Assembly: GCA_946885735.1 (NCBI GenBank)
Contig: CAMPGW010000050.1
Span: forward strand, 1-21,213
Reading direction: 5' to 3'
DNA from: an uncultured Gammaproteobacteria bacterium
GTDB taxonomy: Bacteria; Pseudomonadota; Gammaproteobacteria; Xanthomonadales; Xanthomonadaceae
DNA: 21,213 bases
In this document: piece by piece, positions 1 through 9,290 of the stretch
Numbering within the stretch: the stretch's first letter is position 1
Layout: every line of letters starts with the position of its first letter
Notes under the pieces: generated by a model
The model's input: the letters and a program-made list of their open reading frames with translations, nothing else
Told to the model about the DNA's origin: nothing
The model's database searches: none
Program-made: the position numbers and the translations under genes

Positions 1-271
1 GCGCTACAACGCCCAGTTCGGCGGCCAGCTGTTCTACGAGATCAAGAACGGCAAGATCGGCCAGATGCTCGAGGACGTGGCCTACCAGATCCGCACCCCG
101 GAGTTCTGGAACGCCTGCACGGCCATCTGCGACGAGCGCGACTACCGCCACGGCGGCAGCTTCTTCGACGGCAAGGGCCAGCCGGGCCAGGTGTCGGCGG
201 TCTCGCACGGATCGAGCACCGCGCGCTTCAACGGCATCAACGTCATCAACACCGCGCGCAACCTCGGCTGA
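1..271 (+). CDS. tldD: TldD-family metallopeptidase, 3' end only
   Basis: C-terminal fragment of a TldD-family protein; the open frame enters from the left edge (first full codon at base 2) and stops with TGA at 269-271. The visible part carries the conserved TldD tail: a FYEIKNGKIG strand, then YQIRTPEFWNAC, then GSFFDGKGQP and SAVSHGSSTARFNGINVINT. TldD pairs with TldE/PmbA to form a zinc peptidase that degrades unfolded peptides and matures some modified peptides in well-studied members. The HExxxH zinc site lies upstream of the window and cannot be checked. The gene is followed 15 bases later by a TldE-like partner, which supports the assignment. Family is confident; whether it is the housekeeping TldD or a second paralogue cannot be told from this fragment. 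Confidence 0.9.
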   Translation, partial: RYNAQFGGQLFYEIKNGKIGQMLEDVAYQIRTPEFWNACTAICDERDYRHGGSFFDGKGQPGQVSAVSHGSSTARFNGINVINTARNLG

Positions 272-274
272 CCC

Positions 275-280
275 AGGAGA
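275..280 (+). promoter_or_regulatory. Ribosome binding site of the TldE-like gene
   Basis: AGGAGA lies six bases before the ATG at 287 and just after the tldD stop codon. It is the strongest Shine-Dalgarno sequence in the first operon and fixes the start of the TldE-like gene. Confidence 0.75.
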
Positions 281-286
281 TAACCC

Positions 287-1621
287 ATGAAGATGTTCAG
301 TGAAGCCGAAGCCCGCGCTCTCCTTGAGAAGGTCGTCAAGATCTCGGTGGCCGACGAGGTCAACGCCCAGCTCGGCGGCAGCAATGCCGGCAACATCCGC
401 TTCGCGCTCAACAACGTGTCCACCAGCGGCATCGTCGCCGACACCACCCTGGCGGTGAGCGTGGCCTTCGGCAAGCGCAGCGGCGTGGCCACCACCAACG
501 AGTTCGACGATGCCTCGCTCGAGCGCGTCGTGCGCCGCGCCGAGGAACTCGCCCGGCTGGCGCCGGAGAACGAGGAGTACATGCCGGAGCTCGACAAGCA
601 CGTCTACAAGCCGGCGCCGACCTATGCGCAGGCAACCGCCGAAATCACCCCGGAGTACCGCGCCCAGGTGGCCGCCGATTCGATCGCGCCCTGCAAGGCC
701 GACAAGCTGGTGGCGGCGGGCTTCCTGCTCGACCAGGCCGGCTTCACCTCCTTCCTCAACAGCAAGGGCAACTTCGGCTACCAGCAGTACACCGACGTCA
801 ACTACACCTGCACGGTGCGCACCGAGGACGGCCGCGGTTCGGGCTGGACCTCGAGCAATGTCGAGGACGTGCGCCAGTTCGACGCCGCCAAGCAGGTGAA
901 GGTGGCGATCGCCAAGGCCAAGGGTTCGGCCGATGCGAAGGCGCTGGAGCCGGGCAAGTACACCGTCATCCTCGAGCCTGCCGCGGCCGCGGGCCTGATC
1001 AGTTTCATGATGTTCGGCTTTGACGCCCGCCAGGCCGACGAGGGTCGCAGCTTCCTGTCGAAGAAAGGCGGCGGCACGCGCATGGGCGAGCAGGTGTTCG
1101 ACCCGCAGGTGACGATCATCGCCGACCCCTGGGACGAGCGCGCGCCGGCCAATCCCTGGGACGGCGCCGGCATCCCGCGCACCCGCCACGCCATCATCGA
1201 CAAGGGCAAGGTCGCGCACCTGAACTACTCCCGCTACTGGGCGCAGAAGCAGGGCCGCGCGCCGGTCGCCGGTTTCGGCAACCTGCTGATGGCCGGCGGT
1301 AGCAAGACCACCGACGAACTGGTGAAGGGCACGCAGAAGGGCATCCTGGTCACCCGCACCTGGTACATCCGCCTGGTGGACCCGCAGACGGTGCTGCTGA
1401 CCGGCCTGACCCGCGACGGCACCTTCTACATCGAGAACGGCGAGATCAAGTACCCGGTGAAGAACTTCCGCTTCAACGAGTCGCCGGTGATCATGCTCAA
1501 CAACATCGAGGAGCTCGGCGCGCCGGTGCGCATCGCCGGCGACGAGTCGAACTTCACGATGATGATCCCGCCGATGAAGCTGCGCGACTTCACCTTCACC
1601 TCGCTGTCCGACGCGGTGTGA
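287..1621 (+). CDS. TldE/PmbA-family protein, partner of TldD
   Basis: A 444-residue protein of the TldD/PmbA family, the usual length for the partner subunit. The N-terminal half has the family's helical A-domain (SGIVADTTLAVSVAFGKRSG). The C-terminal half has the beta-rich B-domain ending in WYIRLVDPQTVLLTGLTRDG, IENGEIKYPVKNFRFNES and a metal-facing strand. I see no HExxxH in it, as expected for TldE, which lacks the zinc site and completes the active cleft of TldD. The start is supported by AGGAGA at 275-280, six bases before the ATG. It follows the tldD fragment directly and overlaps the next gene by 4 bases. It is probably a cytosolic TldD-TldE protease, substrate unknown. It could be a paralogue rather than classical PmbA, so no symbol is given. 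Confidence 0.92.
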   Translation: MKMFSEAEARALLEKVVKISVADEVNAQLGGSNAGNIRFALNNVSTSGIVADTTLAVSVAFGKRSGVATTNEFDDASLERVVRRAEELARLAPENEEYMPELDKHVYKPAPTYAQATAEITPEYRAQVAADSIAPCKADKLVAAGFLLDQAGFTSFLNSKGNFGYQQYTDVNYTCTVRTEDGRGSGWTSSNVEDVRQFDAAKQVKVAIAKAKGSADAKALEPGKYTVILEPAAAAGLISFMMFGFDARQADEGRSFLSKKGGGTRMGEQVFDPQVTIIADPWDERAPANPWDGAGIPRTRHAIIDKGKVAHLNYSRYWAQKQGRAPVAGFGNLLMAGGSKTTDELVKGTQKGILVTRTWYIRLVDPQTVLLTGLTRDGTFYIENGEIKYPVKNFRFNESPVIMLNNIEELGAPVRIAGDESNFTMMIPPMKLRDFTFTSLSDAV

Positions 1622-2331
1622 CGCAGGCACCGGCCAGGCGGCGTTTCCTGCGCCTGGCCGGCGCCGTCGCGGCGGCGGCCGTACTGGGTCCACGGACTTT
1701 ACGGGCCGCTGGCCCGTACGATTTCTGGTTCACCCGGCTGATGTACGACTCGGGCGACTGGGACGTGGACCAGCGCATGCCCAACAACCTGCTCACCTCG
1801 CTGGTGGACTACACCTCGCTGCGCGTGGATCCGGTCGAACGGGTGGTCGCGCTGGCCGACCCGAAGATGCTGCAGGCGCCGTTCTGCTACCTGGCCGGGC
1901 ACAAGCTGGTGGAGTTCAACCCGGACGAGCGGCGCAACTTCGAGCGCTACGTGAAAAGCGGCGGGTTCGTGTTCGTGGACGATTGCAACCACGACATCGA
2001 CGGGTTGTTCGCCACGTCGTTCGAAGCGGAGATGGCCTCGATCTTCGGCAAGGATGCGCTGAGGAAGTTGCCGAATTCGCATCCGGTGTATTCGAGCTTC
2101 TTCCGCTTTCCCGAGGGTCCGCCGGCGACCGGCTTCGAGCTCAACGGCTGGGGCGACGACATCGTCCACGACTACCTCAAGGGCATCACCGTGGACGGCC
2201 GCCTGAACCTGCTCTACAGCAACAAGGACTACGGCTGCGAGTGGGACTATGACTGGCGCAACAAGCGCTTTTTGGCCGAAGACAACACCAGGTTTGGTGT
2301 GAACATCGTCATCTACGCACTCACGAATTGA
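1618..2331 (+). CDS. Tat-exported DUF4159 domain protein
   Basis: A 237-residue protein starting at a GTG that overlaps the TldE-like stop by 4 bases (GTGA), so translation is probably coupled. The N-terminus is a twin-arginine signal: RRRFLRLAG at residues 7-15, an alanine-rich hydrophobic stretch, and a plausible cleavage site after TLRA near residue 30. Export through Tat suggests it folds in the cytosol before reaching the periplasm. The mature part matches DUF4159, a class I amidotransferase-like fold: YLAGHKLVEFNPDERRNFERYV (split here as residues 91-112), then GGFVFVDDC at 115-123. No complete catalytic Cys-His-Glu triad is obvious, though C123 follows the DD pair. DUF4159 proteins commonly occur beside MoxR/DUF58/BatA genes, as here. 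The biochemical role is unknown. Confidence 0.82.
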   Translation: MTQAPARRRFLRLAGAVAAAAVLGPRTLRAAGPYDFWFTRLMYDSGDWDVDQRMPNNLLTSLVDYTSLRVDPVERVVALADPKMLQAPFCYLAGHKLVEFNPDERRNFERYVKSGGFVFVDDCNHDIDGLFATSFEAEMASIFGKDALRKLPNSHPVYSSFFRFPEGPPATGFELNGWGDDIVHDYLKGITVDGRLNLLYSNKDYGCEWDYDWRNKRFLAEDNTRFGVNIVIYALTN

Positions 2332-2337
2332 TCGGTC

Positions 2338-2350
2338 GGGCCTCCGGCCC
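2338..2350 (+). promoter_or_regulatory. Small GC hairpin between DUF4159 and moxR genes
   Basis: GGGCC-TCC-GGCCC is a perfect 5-bp stem with a 3-base loop, between the DUF4159 stop (2331) and the chosen moxR ATG (2376). No T-run follows, so a full intrinsic terminator is unlikely. It could weaken read-through, stabilise an mRNA end or simply be a chance palindrome in GC-rich DNA. Confidence 0.25.
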
Positions 2351-2375
2351 TCCTTCCACCCCACGAGTCTTCCGC

Positions 2376-3368
<993 letters not shown>

Positions 3369-3376
3369 GCGCGGCG

Positions 3377-4270
3377 ATGCAAGCGCTGATCCCGCCGGCG
3401 CTGCGTGCGCGGCTGGGCGAGTTCCGCCTGGCCTCGCCGCGCGCGCATGGTGGCCAGGGCTACGGCCAGCATCCAAGTCGCAGCCGCGGCGCGGGCCTGG
3501 AGTTCGCGCAGTACCGCGCCTACGAGCCGGGCGACGAATTGCGGCAGGTGGACTGGAAACTGTACGCACGCTCGGACCGCTTCTTCGTGCGCGAGGCCGA
3601 GCGCGACAGCCCGATGACGGCCTGGGTGCTGGTGGACACCAGTGCATCCATGGGTCAGGGCGACGAAGCGAAGCCGGCGTGGACGCGACTGGAGGCGGCG
3701 CGGGTGATGGCGGCCTGCCTGTTCGAACTTGCGCTGCGGCAGGGCGACCGCTTCGGCCTGGTGAGCATCGGCGGCGGCACGCCAAATCTGGTGCCGGCCG
3801 GCGCGGGCCCGCGCCATCGCGATCGCTGCGAACTCGCGCTACGCGCATTGCGCTGCGGTGGCGCCTGGCCGGAGGAAGCGGCGCTGCGACCGGTATGGGA
3901 ACGCGCCCAGGCCGGTAACCTGGTGGTGATGCTGACCGACGGCTTCGACGAGGCCGCGATCGTGCTGGCCGAGCGGCTCGCCGCTGCGCGCCGCGACTTG
4001 GTGCTGGTGCAGGTGCTGACGGCGGAGGAACGCGACTTTCCGTTCCGCGGTGGACGCCGTTTCGTGGATCCGGAAAGCGGCGCCTCGCTGCTGGCCGATG
4101 GCGAGGCCGCGCGCGGCGAATTCCTCGCGCGCTTCGCCCAGGCACAGGCGGCCTTGCGTGCACGCCTGGATGCGGCGGGCGTGCGCCATGCGACCTGGTT
4201 CCTCGACGAAGGCGCGGAACGGCCCTTGTCCGCACTGTTCGGCGCGCGCGCCGCGGCGGCTCGGCGATGA
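3377..4270 (+). CDS. DUF58 protein with von Willebrand A-like MIDAS
   Basis: A 297-residue DUF58 protein starting 8 bases after moxR. The DUF58 signature YEPGDELRQVDWK sits at residues 49-61. It is followed by a vWA-like domain with an intact MIDAS metal site, D87-T-S89-A-S91, and a later VVMLTDGFDEA strand with another acidic residue. No membrane segment is visible, so it is probably cytosolic or membrane-peripheral. DUF58 proteins are the usual partners of MoxR ATPases and are thought to bind clients through the metal site, linking ATPase action to target proteins. Its neighbours on both sides are typical of MoxR-DUF58-BatA clusters. The start has little Shine-Dalgarno sequence, so coupling to moxR is likely. 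Confidence 0.93.
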   Translation: MQALIPPALRARLGEFRLASPRAHGGQGYGQHPSRSRGAGLEFAQYRAYEPGDELRQVDWKLYARSDRFFVREAERDSPMTAWVLVDTSASMGQGDEAKPAWTRLEAARVMAACLFELALRQGDRFGLVSIGGGTPNLVPAGAGPRHRDRCELALRALRCGGAWPEEAALRPVWERAQAGNLVVMLTDGFDEAAIVLAERLAAARRDLVLVQVLTAEERDFPFRGGRRFVDPESGASLLADGEAARGEFLARFAQAQAALRARLDAAGVRHATWFLDEGAERPLSALFGARAAAARR

Positions 4271-4280
4271 GGCGACGCGC

Positions 4281-5435
4281 GTGGGCCTGAGCCTGCTGTT
4301 TCCGCTCGGCCTCGCCGCGTTGGCGGCCCTGCTGCTGCCCGTGCTGCTGCACCTGCAACGGCGCACGCCGCAGCGTCGCACCGAGTTCGCCGCCTTGCGC
4401 TGGCTGGCCTCGCGGCTGCGACCGCGCCGGCGCATCCGCATCGAGGAACCGTGGCTGCTGCTGTTGCGGCTGCTGCTGGTGGCCTGCGTCGCGCTGTTGT
4501 TGGCGCGGCCAGCCTGGACCGGCGGCGAGCGCGGACACGGCTGGGTGCTGGTGCATCCGGCCCTGGACGCCGCATCCGCGCGCCGCGCGGCACCCGCACC
4601 CGCGCGCGCCGACGCTGTCGAGTGGCGTTGGCTGGCGCCCGGCTTCCCTGCGCTCGAGGACGCGCGCCCCACCGCGCCAGACGAACTGGCAAGCCTGCTG
4701 CGCGAGGCGGATGCGCGTTTGCCGACACGCGCCCCAATGACGGTGCTGGTGCCGCCCGTGCTCGAAGGCCTGGACGCGGAGCGGCCGCGGCTGGCGCGAA
4801 CGCTCGACTGGCACGTGGTGCCGGCGGCCGCCGCGCCTGCCGTGCGCGCCCTGCCTGCGTCGGGCGCGCTGCTCATCGTGGGTGGCCCCGAGGCCGAGGG
4901 CGAGCGTTTCGTCCGGGCGGCTGCGCAGGCGAACGGTCGGCGCGTGCACGCGGGTAGCGCGCAGGTGCTGCCCGGCAAGGACGTGACAGTGGTCGCCTGG
5001 TTGTCGCCAGCGCCGGTCACCGCCGCAACGCTCGCGTGGGTCGCGCGCGGCGGTACCTTGTTGCTGCCTTCCACGCACGCCTTGCCGCCCGGGTCGCTGC
5101 CGACCCCGGCCTGGCGCGACGGCGACGGACAGGTGCTACTCGAGCAGGTCGGACACGGCGCGGGCCGCATCCTGCGCTGGACCCGCGCGCTCGAGCCGCA
5201 GGCGATGCCGGAACTGCTCGAGCCGCGCTTCGCGCGCGGGTTCGAGGATGCGATTCGCGAACCGGCGCCGCCGCCCACGCGCGGCAGCGCCGAGAGCCTG
5301 CGCCCGCGCGCTGGTGCGCGCGCCGTCGAGCCGCCGCCGCGGCCGCTCGATGCCTGGCTCGCCTGGTTGGCGATCGCCCTGTTCGCCGCCGAGCGTCTCG
5401 TTGCCACGCGCGCCGCGCGGCGGGCGACGCCATGA
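4281..5435 (+). CDS. BatA-like membrane protein lacking a MIDAS motif
   Basis: A 384-residue protein starting at GTG 4281, with GAGG at 4269-4272 eight bases upstream; the ATG at 4267 is in another frame. Residues 3-22 form a first helix, then a basic stretch and TEFAALRWL, which is the BatA/aerotolerance N-terminal domain (PF07584 type). A second helix spans about 58-76 and a third about 356-374. Where BatA proteins usually carry a DxSxS MIDAS just after helix 2, this protein has VLVHPALDAASA (residues 89-100), so the vWA metal site is missing. The middle looks alpha/beta, with GALLIVGGP and VARGGTLLLPS strands, possibly an amidotransferase-like fold. Likely an inner-membrane scaffold of the MoxR/DUF58 system. 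Its 3' end overlaps the next gene by 4 bases (ATGA). Confidence 0.8.
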   Translation: MGLSLLFPLGLAALAALLLPVLLHLQRRTPQRRTEFAALRWLASRLRPRRRIRIEEPWLLLLRLLLVACVALLLARPAWTGGERGHGWVLVHPALDAASARRAAPAPARADAVEWRWLAPGFPALEDARPTAPDELASLLREADARLPTRAPMTVLVPPVLEGLDAERPRLARTLDWHVVPAAAAPAVRALPASGALLIVGGPEAEGERFVRAAAQANGRRVHAGSAQVLPGKDVTVVAWLSPAPVTAATLAWVARGGTLLLPSTHALPPGSLPTPAWRDGDGQVLLEQVGHGAGRILRWTRALEPQAMPELLEPRFARGFEDAIREPAPPPTRGSAESLRPRAGARAVEPPPRPLDAWLAWLAIALFAAERLVATRAARRATP

Positions 5436-7522
5436 GCCTCTCGCTGCTGCAGCGCCTGCGCCGACAGGCCCGCGCCCGGGTGTTGCGTGCCGTCGCCGGT
5501 TTTGCGTTGCCGTGGCTGGCGGCGTCCGCCGCGATCGGCTGGCGCATCGGCGGCCTGGCCTGGGCCTTGCCCGTTGGCGTACTCGTGCTGGCGACGGCGA
5601 TGGCCTGGCGGCAATGGCGCGGCTTCGACCTCGAAGGCGTGGCGCGCGCGCTGGATGCAGGGGTGCCGGCACTCGAGGACAGCACCGGGTTGTTGCTGCA
5701 GGAGGCGGGCGCGCTCGGCGCTCTCGCCGCGCTGCAACGCGAGCGCGTGCGCACGCGACTGGCCGCGCTTTCGCCGCCGCCGTCGCTGGGGCCGGCACCG
5801 CCCTGGAAAGCCTGGGGCTGGAGCGCGTTGGCGGCGCTCGGTCTGGCGCTCGCCACCTGGTTCCTGCTCGCCACGCCGGCGCCGCCGGCCTCCGTCGCCG
5901 CGCTGGTGCCGCGCGCCGTCGTGCCACTGCCGCCCGGACTGCGCGCGGCCGAGTTGCAAGTGCAGCCGCCGGCGTACACGGACTTGCCTGCGCGCCGCGT
6001 GGACGGCCTGGCCGCGCGCGTGCCCGAGGGCGCGGTCGTCACCTGGCGCTTGCGCACGCAAGGTTCGCCGGCGGCGGTGGCGCTGCGCTTCCATGACGGC
6101 AGCACGCTGGCCCTGGCTCGCGACGGCGCGCACTGGACCCTGCAGCGACGCATCGACCGAGCCACGCTCTACCGCGTGCGCGTGGATGGGCGTGATTCGC
6201 CCTGGCAGCGCATCGGCGTGATCGCCGATCGCCCGCCGCGGCTGCGCGTGCATGCGCCCGACCGCAGCCTGACGCTGGTCGAGCCCGACCAGGCGCGCTG
6301 GGCGCTCGATCTCGAGGCCAGCGACGACTACGGCCTCGGCGCCGCGCAACTGCGCATCACGCTGGCGCAGGGCAGCGGCGAGAACATCCAGGTCAGCGCG
6401 CGCACGCTCGCGCTCGCCGGCAGCGGCGGCGCGCGGCAGCGTCGTTATCGCGATTCGCTGGACCTGCGCGCGCTGGGTTTCGCGGCCGGCGACGACCTGG
6501 TGGTGCGCGTGTCGGTGTCCGACAATCGCCGCCCCACGGCGCAGGTCGCGCGTAGTGCCAGCTTCATCCTGCGCTGGCCGCCGGAGCTCGGCGCCCAGGC
6601 CAGCGGCGTGGAAGGTTTGGTGCAGCGCACGCTGCCGACCTACTTCCGCAGCCAGCGCCAGATCATCATCGACACCGAGGCGCTGCTGGCGCTGCGGCCA
6701 CGGCCGGCGGACTTCGCCGCACGCTCGGACACGATCGGCGTGGACCAGCGCCTGCTGCGCCTGCGCTACGGCCAGTTCCTCGGCGAGGAAGCCGAGGAGC
6801 CCGGCCACGAGGAGGAGCACGACGCCGGCGCGCCGCCCGCCGAGGAAAACGCCGCCACCGCATTGGTGGAACAGTTCGGGCACGTGCACGACATTCCCGA
6901 AGCGGCGACCCTGCTCGATCCGGAGACGCGCAAGCTGCTCAAGTCCGCGCTCGATGCGATGTGGCAGGCCGAGGGCGAACTGCGCCTGGGCCGCCCGGCG
7001 CAGGCGCTGCCGCACGAATACCGCGCGCTGCGCTTCATCAAGCAGGTGCAGCAGGCCAACCGCATCTACCTGGCCCGGGTCGGCCTGGAACTGGCGCCGG
7101 TGGACATGGCGAGGCGCCTCGGCGGCAAGCGCGAAGGCATCGCGCCGCGGCAGGCACCGGCCGTCGCTCCGGCAGCCGATGCGCCGGCGCCGGCGCTCGC
7201 GCTGTGGACGGCGCTGCAGCGGGGCGAACTCGAATCCGCACGGCGCGCGGCGGAGGCATGGGAGGCACAGGTCGGTGCCGAGCCCGACGCCGAGGACGCG
7301 CTGGCGGTGCTCGCCGCGCTCGACCGCTGGCGCGCCGACCCGCGCTGCGATCGCTGCGTCGCCGACCTGCGCGCGGCACTGTGGCCGCGCCTGCCGGCGA
7401 CGCCGGCCGCGCTCGCGCCGCGCGAACGCGCCGACGCGCGTGGACGTGCCTATCTGGAGGCACTCGATGCGGTTGATGCGCCCCGCGCGAACGCGCCATC
7501 GGCCACGGGGGACACGCCGTGA
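5432..7522 (+). CDS. DUF4175-like membrane protein
   Basis: A 696-residue protein whose ATG overlaps the upstream stop by 4 bases. Three hydrophobic helices are visible near residues 21-38, 41-59 and 128-148. They are followed by a large part predicted to be outside the membrane, containing QPPAYTDLPARRV (178-190) and Ig-like beta strands such as LEASDDYGLGAAQLRI. This pattern resembles DUF4175 proteins found in MoxR/DUF58/BatA clusters. From about residue 450 there is an acidic, histidine-containing stretch (GEEAEEPGHEEEHDAG), then a helical segment that may be coiled coil (about 500-560). Function is unknown; I infer a large envelope component of the operon's complex. The length and overlap with both neighbours argue for a single translational unit. 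Confidence 0.72.
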   Translation: MSLSLLQRLRRQARARVLRAVAGFALPWLAASAAIGWRIGGLAWALPVGVLVLATAMAWRQWRGFDLEGVARALDAGVPALEDSTGLLLQEAGALGALAALQRERVRTRLAALSPPPSLGPAPPWKAWGWSALAALGLALATWFLLATPAPPASVAALVPRAVVPLPPGLRAAELQVQPPAYTDLPARRVDGLAARVPEGAVVTWRLRTQGSPAAVALRFHDGSTLALARDGAHWTLQRRIDRATLYRVRVDGRDSPWQRIGVIADRPPRLRVHAPDRSLTLVEPDQARWALDLEASDDYGLGAAQLRITLAQGSGENIQVSARTLALAGSGGARQRRYRDSLDLRALGFAAGDDLVVRVSVSDNRRPTAQVARSASFILRWPPELGAQASGVEGLVQRTLPTYFRSQRQIIIDTEALLALRPRPADFAARSDTIGVDQRLLRLRYGQFLGEEAEEPGHEEEHDAGAPPAEENAATALVEQFGHVHDIPEAATLLDPETRKLLKSALDAMWQAEGELRLGRPAQALPHEYRALRFIKQVQQANRIYLARVGLELAPVDMARRLGGKREGIAPRQAPAVAPAADAPAPALALWTALQRGELESARRAAEAWEAQVGAEPDAEDALAVLAALDRWRADPRCDRCVADLRAALWPRLPATPAALAPRERADARGRAYLEALDAVDAPRANAPSATGDTP

Positions 7523-9246
7523 TGGCGCCAGCAATGGTGGGCATGCTGGTGCTCGCGGCGATCGCGCTGATCGCGGCCTGGCGCAGCGGCCGCCGACCGA
7601 TCGCCTGGGCCTTGAACCTGGCGGTCGCCGCGACGCTATGGGCGACCCTGTGGCCGCCATCCATCACGCGTCCTGCCGCGACACTGGTGGTTGCCACGGC
7701 CGGCGCCGGCGCGGACGCGTGGCGAGCCCATGCCGCCGCGGGTCCGGCGGTGGCGCTGCCCGAAGCGCCGGCCCTGCCGGGCGCGCAGCCGGTGCCCGAT
7801 CTCGCCACCGCCCTGCGCCGGCATCCGCAGGTCGGCCGGGTGCGCGTGGTGGGCGATGGCCTGCCGGCGCGCGACCTCGAAGCGCTCGGCGGGCGCGGAC
7901 TCGAGTTCGACCCACCCCCGCCGCGGCCGGGGCCGGTGGCCCTGCATGCGCCGAGCCACGTGACGGTGGCGGTGCCCTGGCGCCTGCGCGGTCGCATCCT
8001 GGGCGTGCCGGGTGCACGGGTGGAATTGCTGGACCCGGCGCGCCGCGTGGTGGCCGCCACGGCCGTCGATGCAGACGGCGCCTTCGCCCTCGTCGCCACC
8101 GCGCCGATCGCGGGCCGCATCGACTACGTGCTGGTGCTGCGCGACGGCAACGGCCGCGAGCGCGAGCGCACCCGCCTTCCGCTGCGGGTGGCGGCGGGCC
8201 GCGGCCTGCGCCTGTGGTTGCTCTCCGGCGGACCGGACCCGGAACAGAAATACCTGCGGCGCTGGGCCGAGGACGGCGGTTACCAGGTGCGAGCGCGCGC
8301 GGCGCTCGGCGGCGGGCTTGCGATGGGCGATGCGCTGCCGCTGGATGCAAAGGCCTTGCGCGAGGCCGATGTGCTGGTGCTCGACCAGCGCGCCTGGCGC
8401 GGCCTGGGCGCCAGCGCGCGCGAGCAACTGCGGCAGGCCGTCGCCGAAGGCCTCGGCCTGGTGCTGCGCCTGCAGGAGGCGCCGGGCGCGTCCGATCGCG
8501 CAGTGCTGCGCTCCTTTGGCTTCCTTGCGAGCAGCGCGGCGCCCGCCAAGGACGTGCGCCTGACGGGCGCGCGACCGCCCTTCGCCGGCGAGGAGCCGGT
8601 GCCGTTGACGCGCGCGCCCGCGCAGGCGGAAGCGGACGACGCTGTCGTGCTGCTGCGCGATGCGCAGGGCCAGCCCCTCGCGCGCTGGCGCGCGCTGGGC
8701 CGCGGTCGCGTCGCCAGCGCCTGGCTTGGCGACAGTTATCGGCTCGCGCTCAGCGGCCAATCGCAATTGCATGCACGGCTGTGGGCGCGGGCGCTGGCCG
8801 TCGTCGCCCGTGCCGATGCCGGGCTCGGGCCGCGGATCGGGGACACACCGGTCTTCGCGCAGCAGCGCGCGCGGGTGTGCGGGCTCGACGCTTCGGCGCG
8901 CGCGGTGGACCCGCAAGGCGTCGCCGTCGCGCTGCTGCCGGATGCGGATGGCTGCGCGGGCTGGTGGCCGGCGCGCGCGGGCTGGCATCGCCTGCAGTCG
9001 GGCGACGGATTCAGTGACTGGCCGGTCCACGCGGAAGACGCACTGCCCGCCTTGCGTGCGCACGCGCGGCGCGAAGCGACGCTCGCCCGCCGCTCGGCGG
9101 GAGACGCGGCCACGACCGGCGCGGTGGCCGCGCCGGGACCGCGCTGGCCCTGGTTCCTGGCCTGGCTGCTGGCGAGCGCCCTGGCCTGGTGGCAGGAGCG
9201 CCGCCGCCGGGTCGCCAAGGATGAACCGTCGGCCGCCGCGCGCTGA
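7519..9246 (+). CDS. Membrane protein of the MoxR operon, probable amidotransferase-like fold
   Basis: A 575-residue protein starting at GTG 7519 (overlapping the previous stop by 4 bases) or ATG 7522. Two helices lie at about residues 5-20 and 28-45, and a third at about 543-558 before a basic tail. The middle has a short carboxypeptidase-regulatory-like beta domain (GRILGVPGARVELLD). From about residue 230 comes an alpha/beta region starting LRLWLLSGGPDPEQKYLRRW and containing LVLDQRAWRGL, reminiscent of the class I amidotransferase-like folds in BatA-linked proteins. No catalytic Cys-His pair is obvious. I do not recognise a named family, so function is inferred only from its place as the last gene of the operon. 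It is followed by a hairpin at 9248-9271. Confidence 0.65.
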   Translation: MMAPAMVGMLVLAAIALIAAWRSGRRPIAWALNLAVAATLWATLWPPSITRPAATLVVATAGAGADAWRAHAAAGPAVALPEAPALPGAQPVPDLATALRRHPQVGRVRVVGDGLPARDLEALGGRGLEFDPPPPRPGPVALHAPSHVTVAVPWRLRGRILGVPGARVELLDPARRVVAATAVDADGAFALVATAPIAGRIDYVLVLRDGNGRERERTRLPLRVAAGRGLRLWLLSGGPDPEQKYLRRWAEDGGYQVRARAALGGGLAMGDALPLDAKALREADVLVLDQRAWRGLGASAREQLRQAVAEGLGLVLRLQEAPGASDRAVLRSFGFLASSAAPAKDVRLTGARPPFAGEEPVPLTRAPAQAEADDAVVLLRDAQGQPLARWRALGRGRVASAWLGDSYRLALSGQSQLHARLWARALAVVARADAGLGPRIGDTPVFAQQRARVCGLDASARAVDPQGVAVALLPDADGCAGWWPARAGWHRLQSGDGFSDWPVHAEDALPALRAHARREATLARRSAGDAATTGAVAAPGPRWPWFLAWLLASALAWWQERRRRVAKDEPSAAAR

Positions 9247-9247
9247 G

Positions 9248-9271
9248 CGAAGCCGGCCCACACGGGCTTCG
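9248..9271 (+). terminator. Hairpin after the MoxR operon, possible terminator
   Basis: CGAAGCC (9248-9254) and GGCTTCG (9265-9271) form a perfect 7-bp stem with a 10-base loop, starting 2 bases after the stop of the last operon gene. An alternative inner stem GCCC-ACAC-GGGC overlaps it. There is no T-run, so termination may be weak or Rho-assisted. Confidence 0.45.
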
Positions 9272-9277
9272 ACGCGG

Positions 9278-9283
9278 CACACT
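9278..9283 (+). promoter_or_regulatory. Candidate -10 element of the exonuclease III gene, leaderless transcript
   Basis: CACACT ends 7 bases before the ATG at 9291, and no Shine-Dalgarno sequence is visible between. This spacing would put the transcription start at or next to the ATG, giving a leaderless mRNA. The -35 region is not clear. This is inference from position and sequence only. Confidence 0.35.
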
Positions 9284-9290
9284 GGCGGCG

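Noticed and set aside
4050..4280. Upstream extension of the BatA-like frame to an ATG at 4050
   Set aside because: It overlaps the DUF58 gene by 220 bases and translates to non-homologous Arg/Pro-rich sequence; GTG 4281 with GAGG upstream fits the family start.
5036..5431. Upstream extension of the DUF4175-like frame
   Set aside because: It lies in the BatA-like coding sequence and is low-complexity; ATG 5432 with a 4-base overlap is preferred.
3839..7660. A 1273-codon minus-strand open frame opposite the BatA-like and DUF4175-like genes
   Set aside because: Low-complexity Arg/Gly/Ala protein with no motif; the plus strand carries MIDAS, transmembrane and family features, so this is a shadow.
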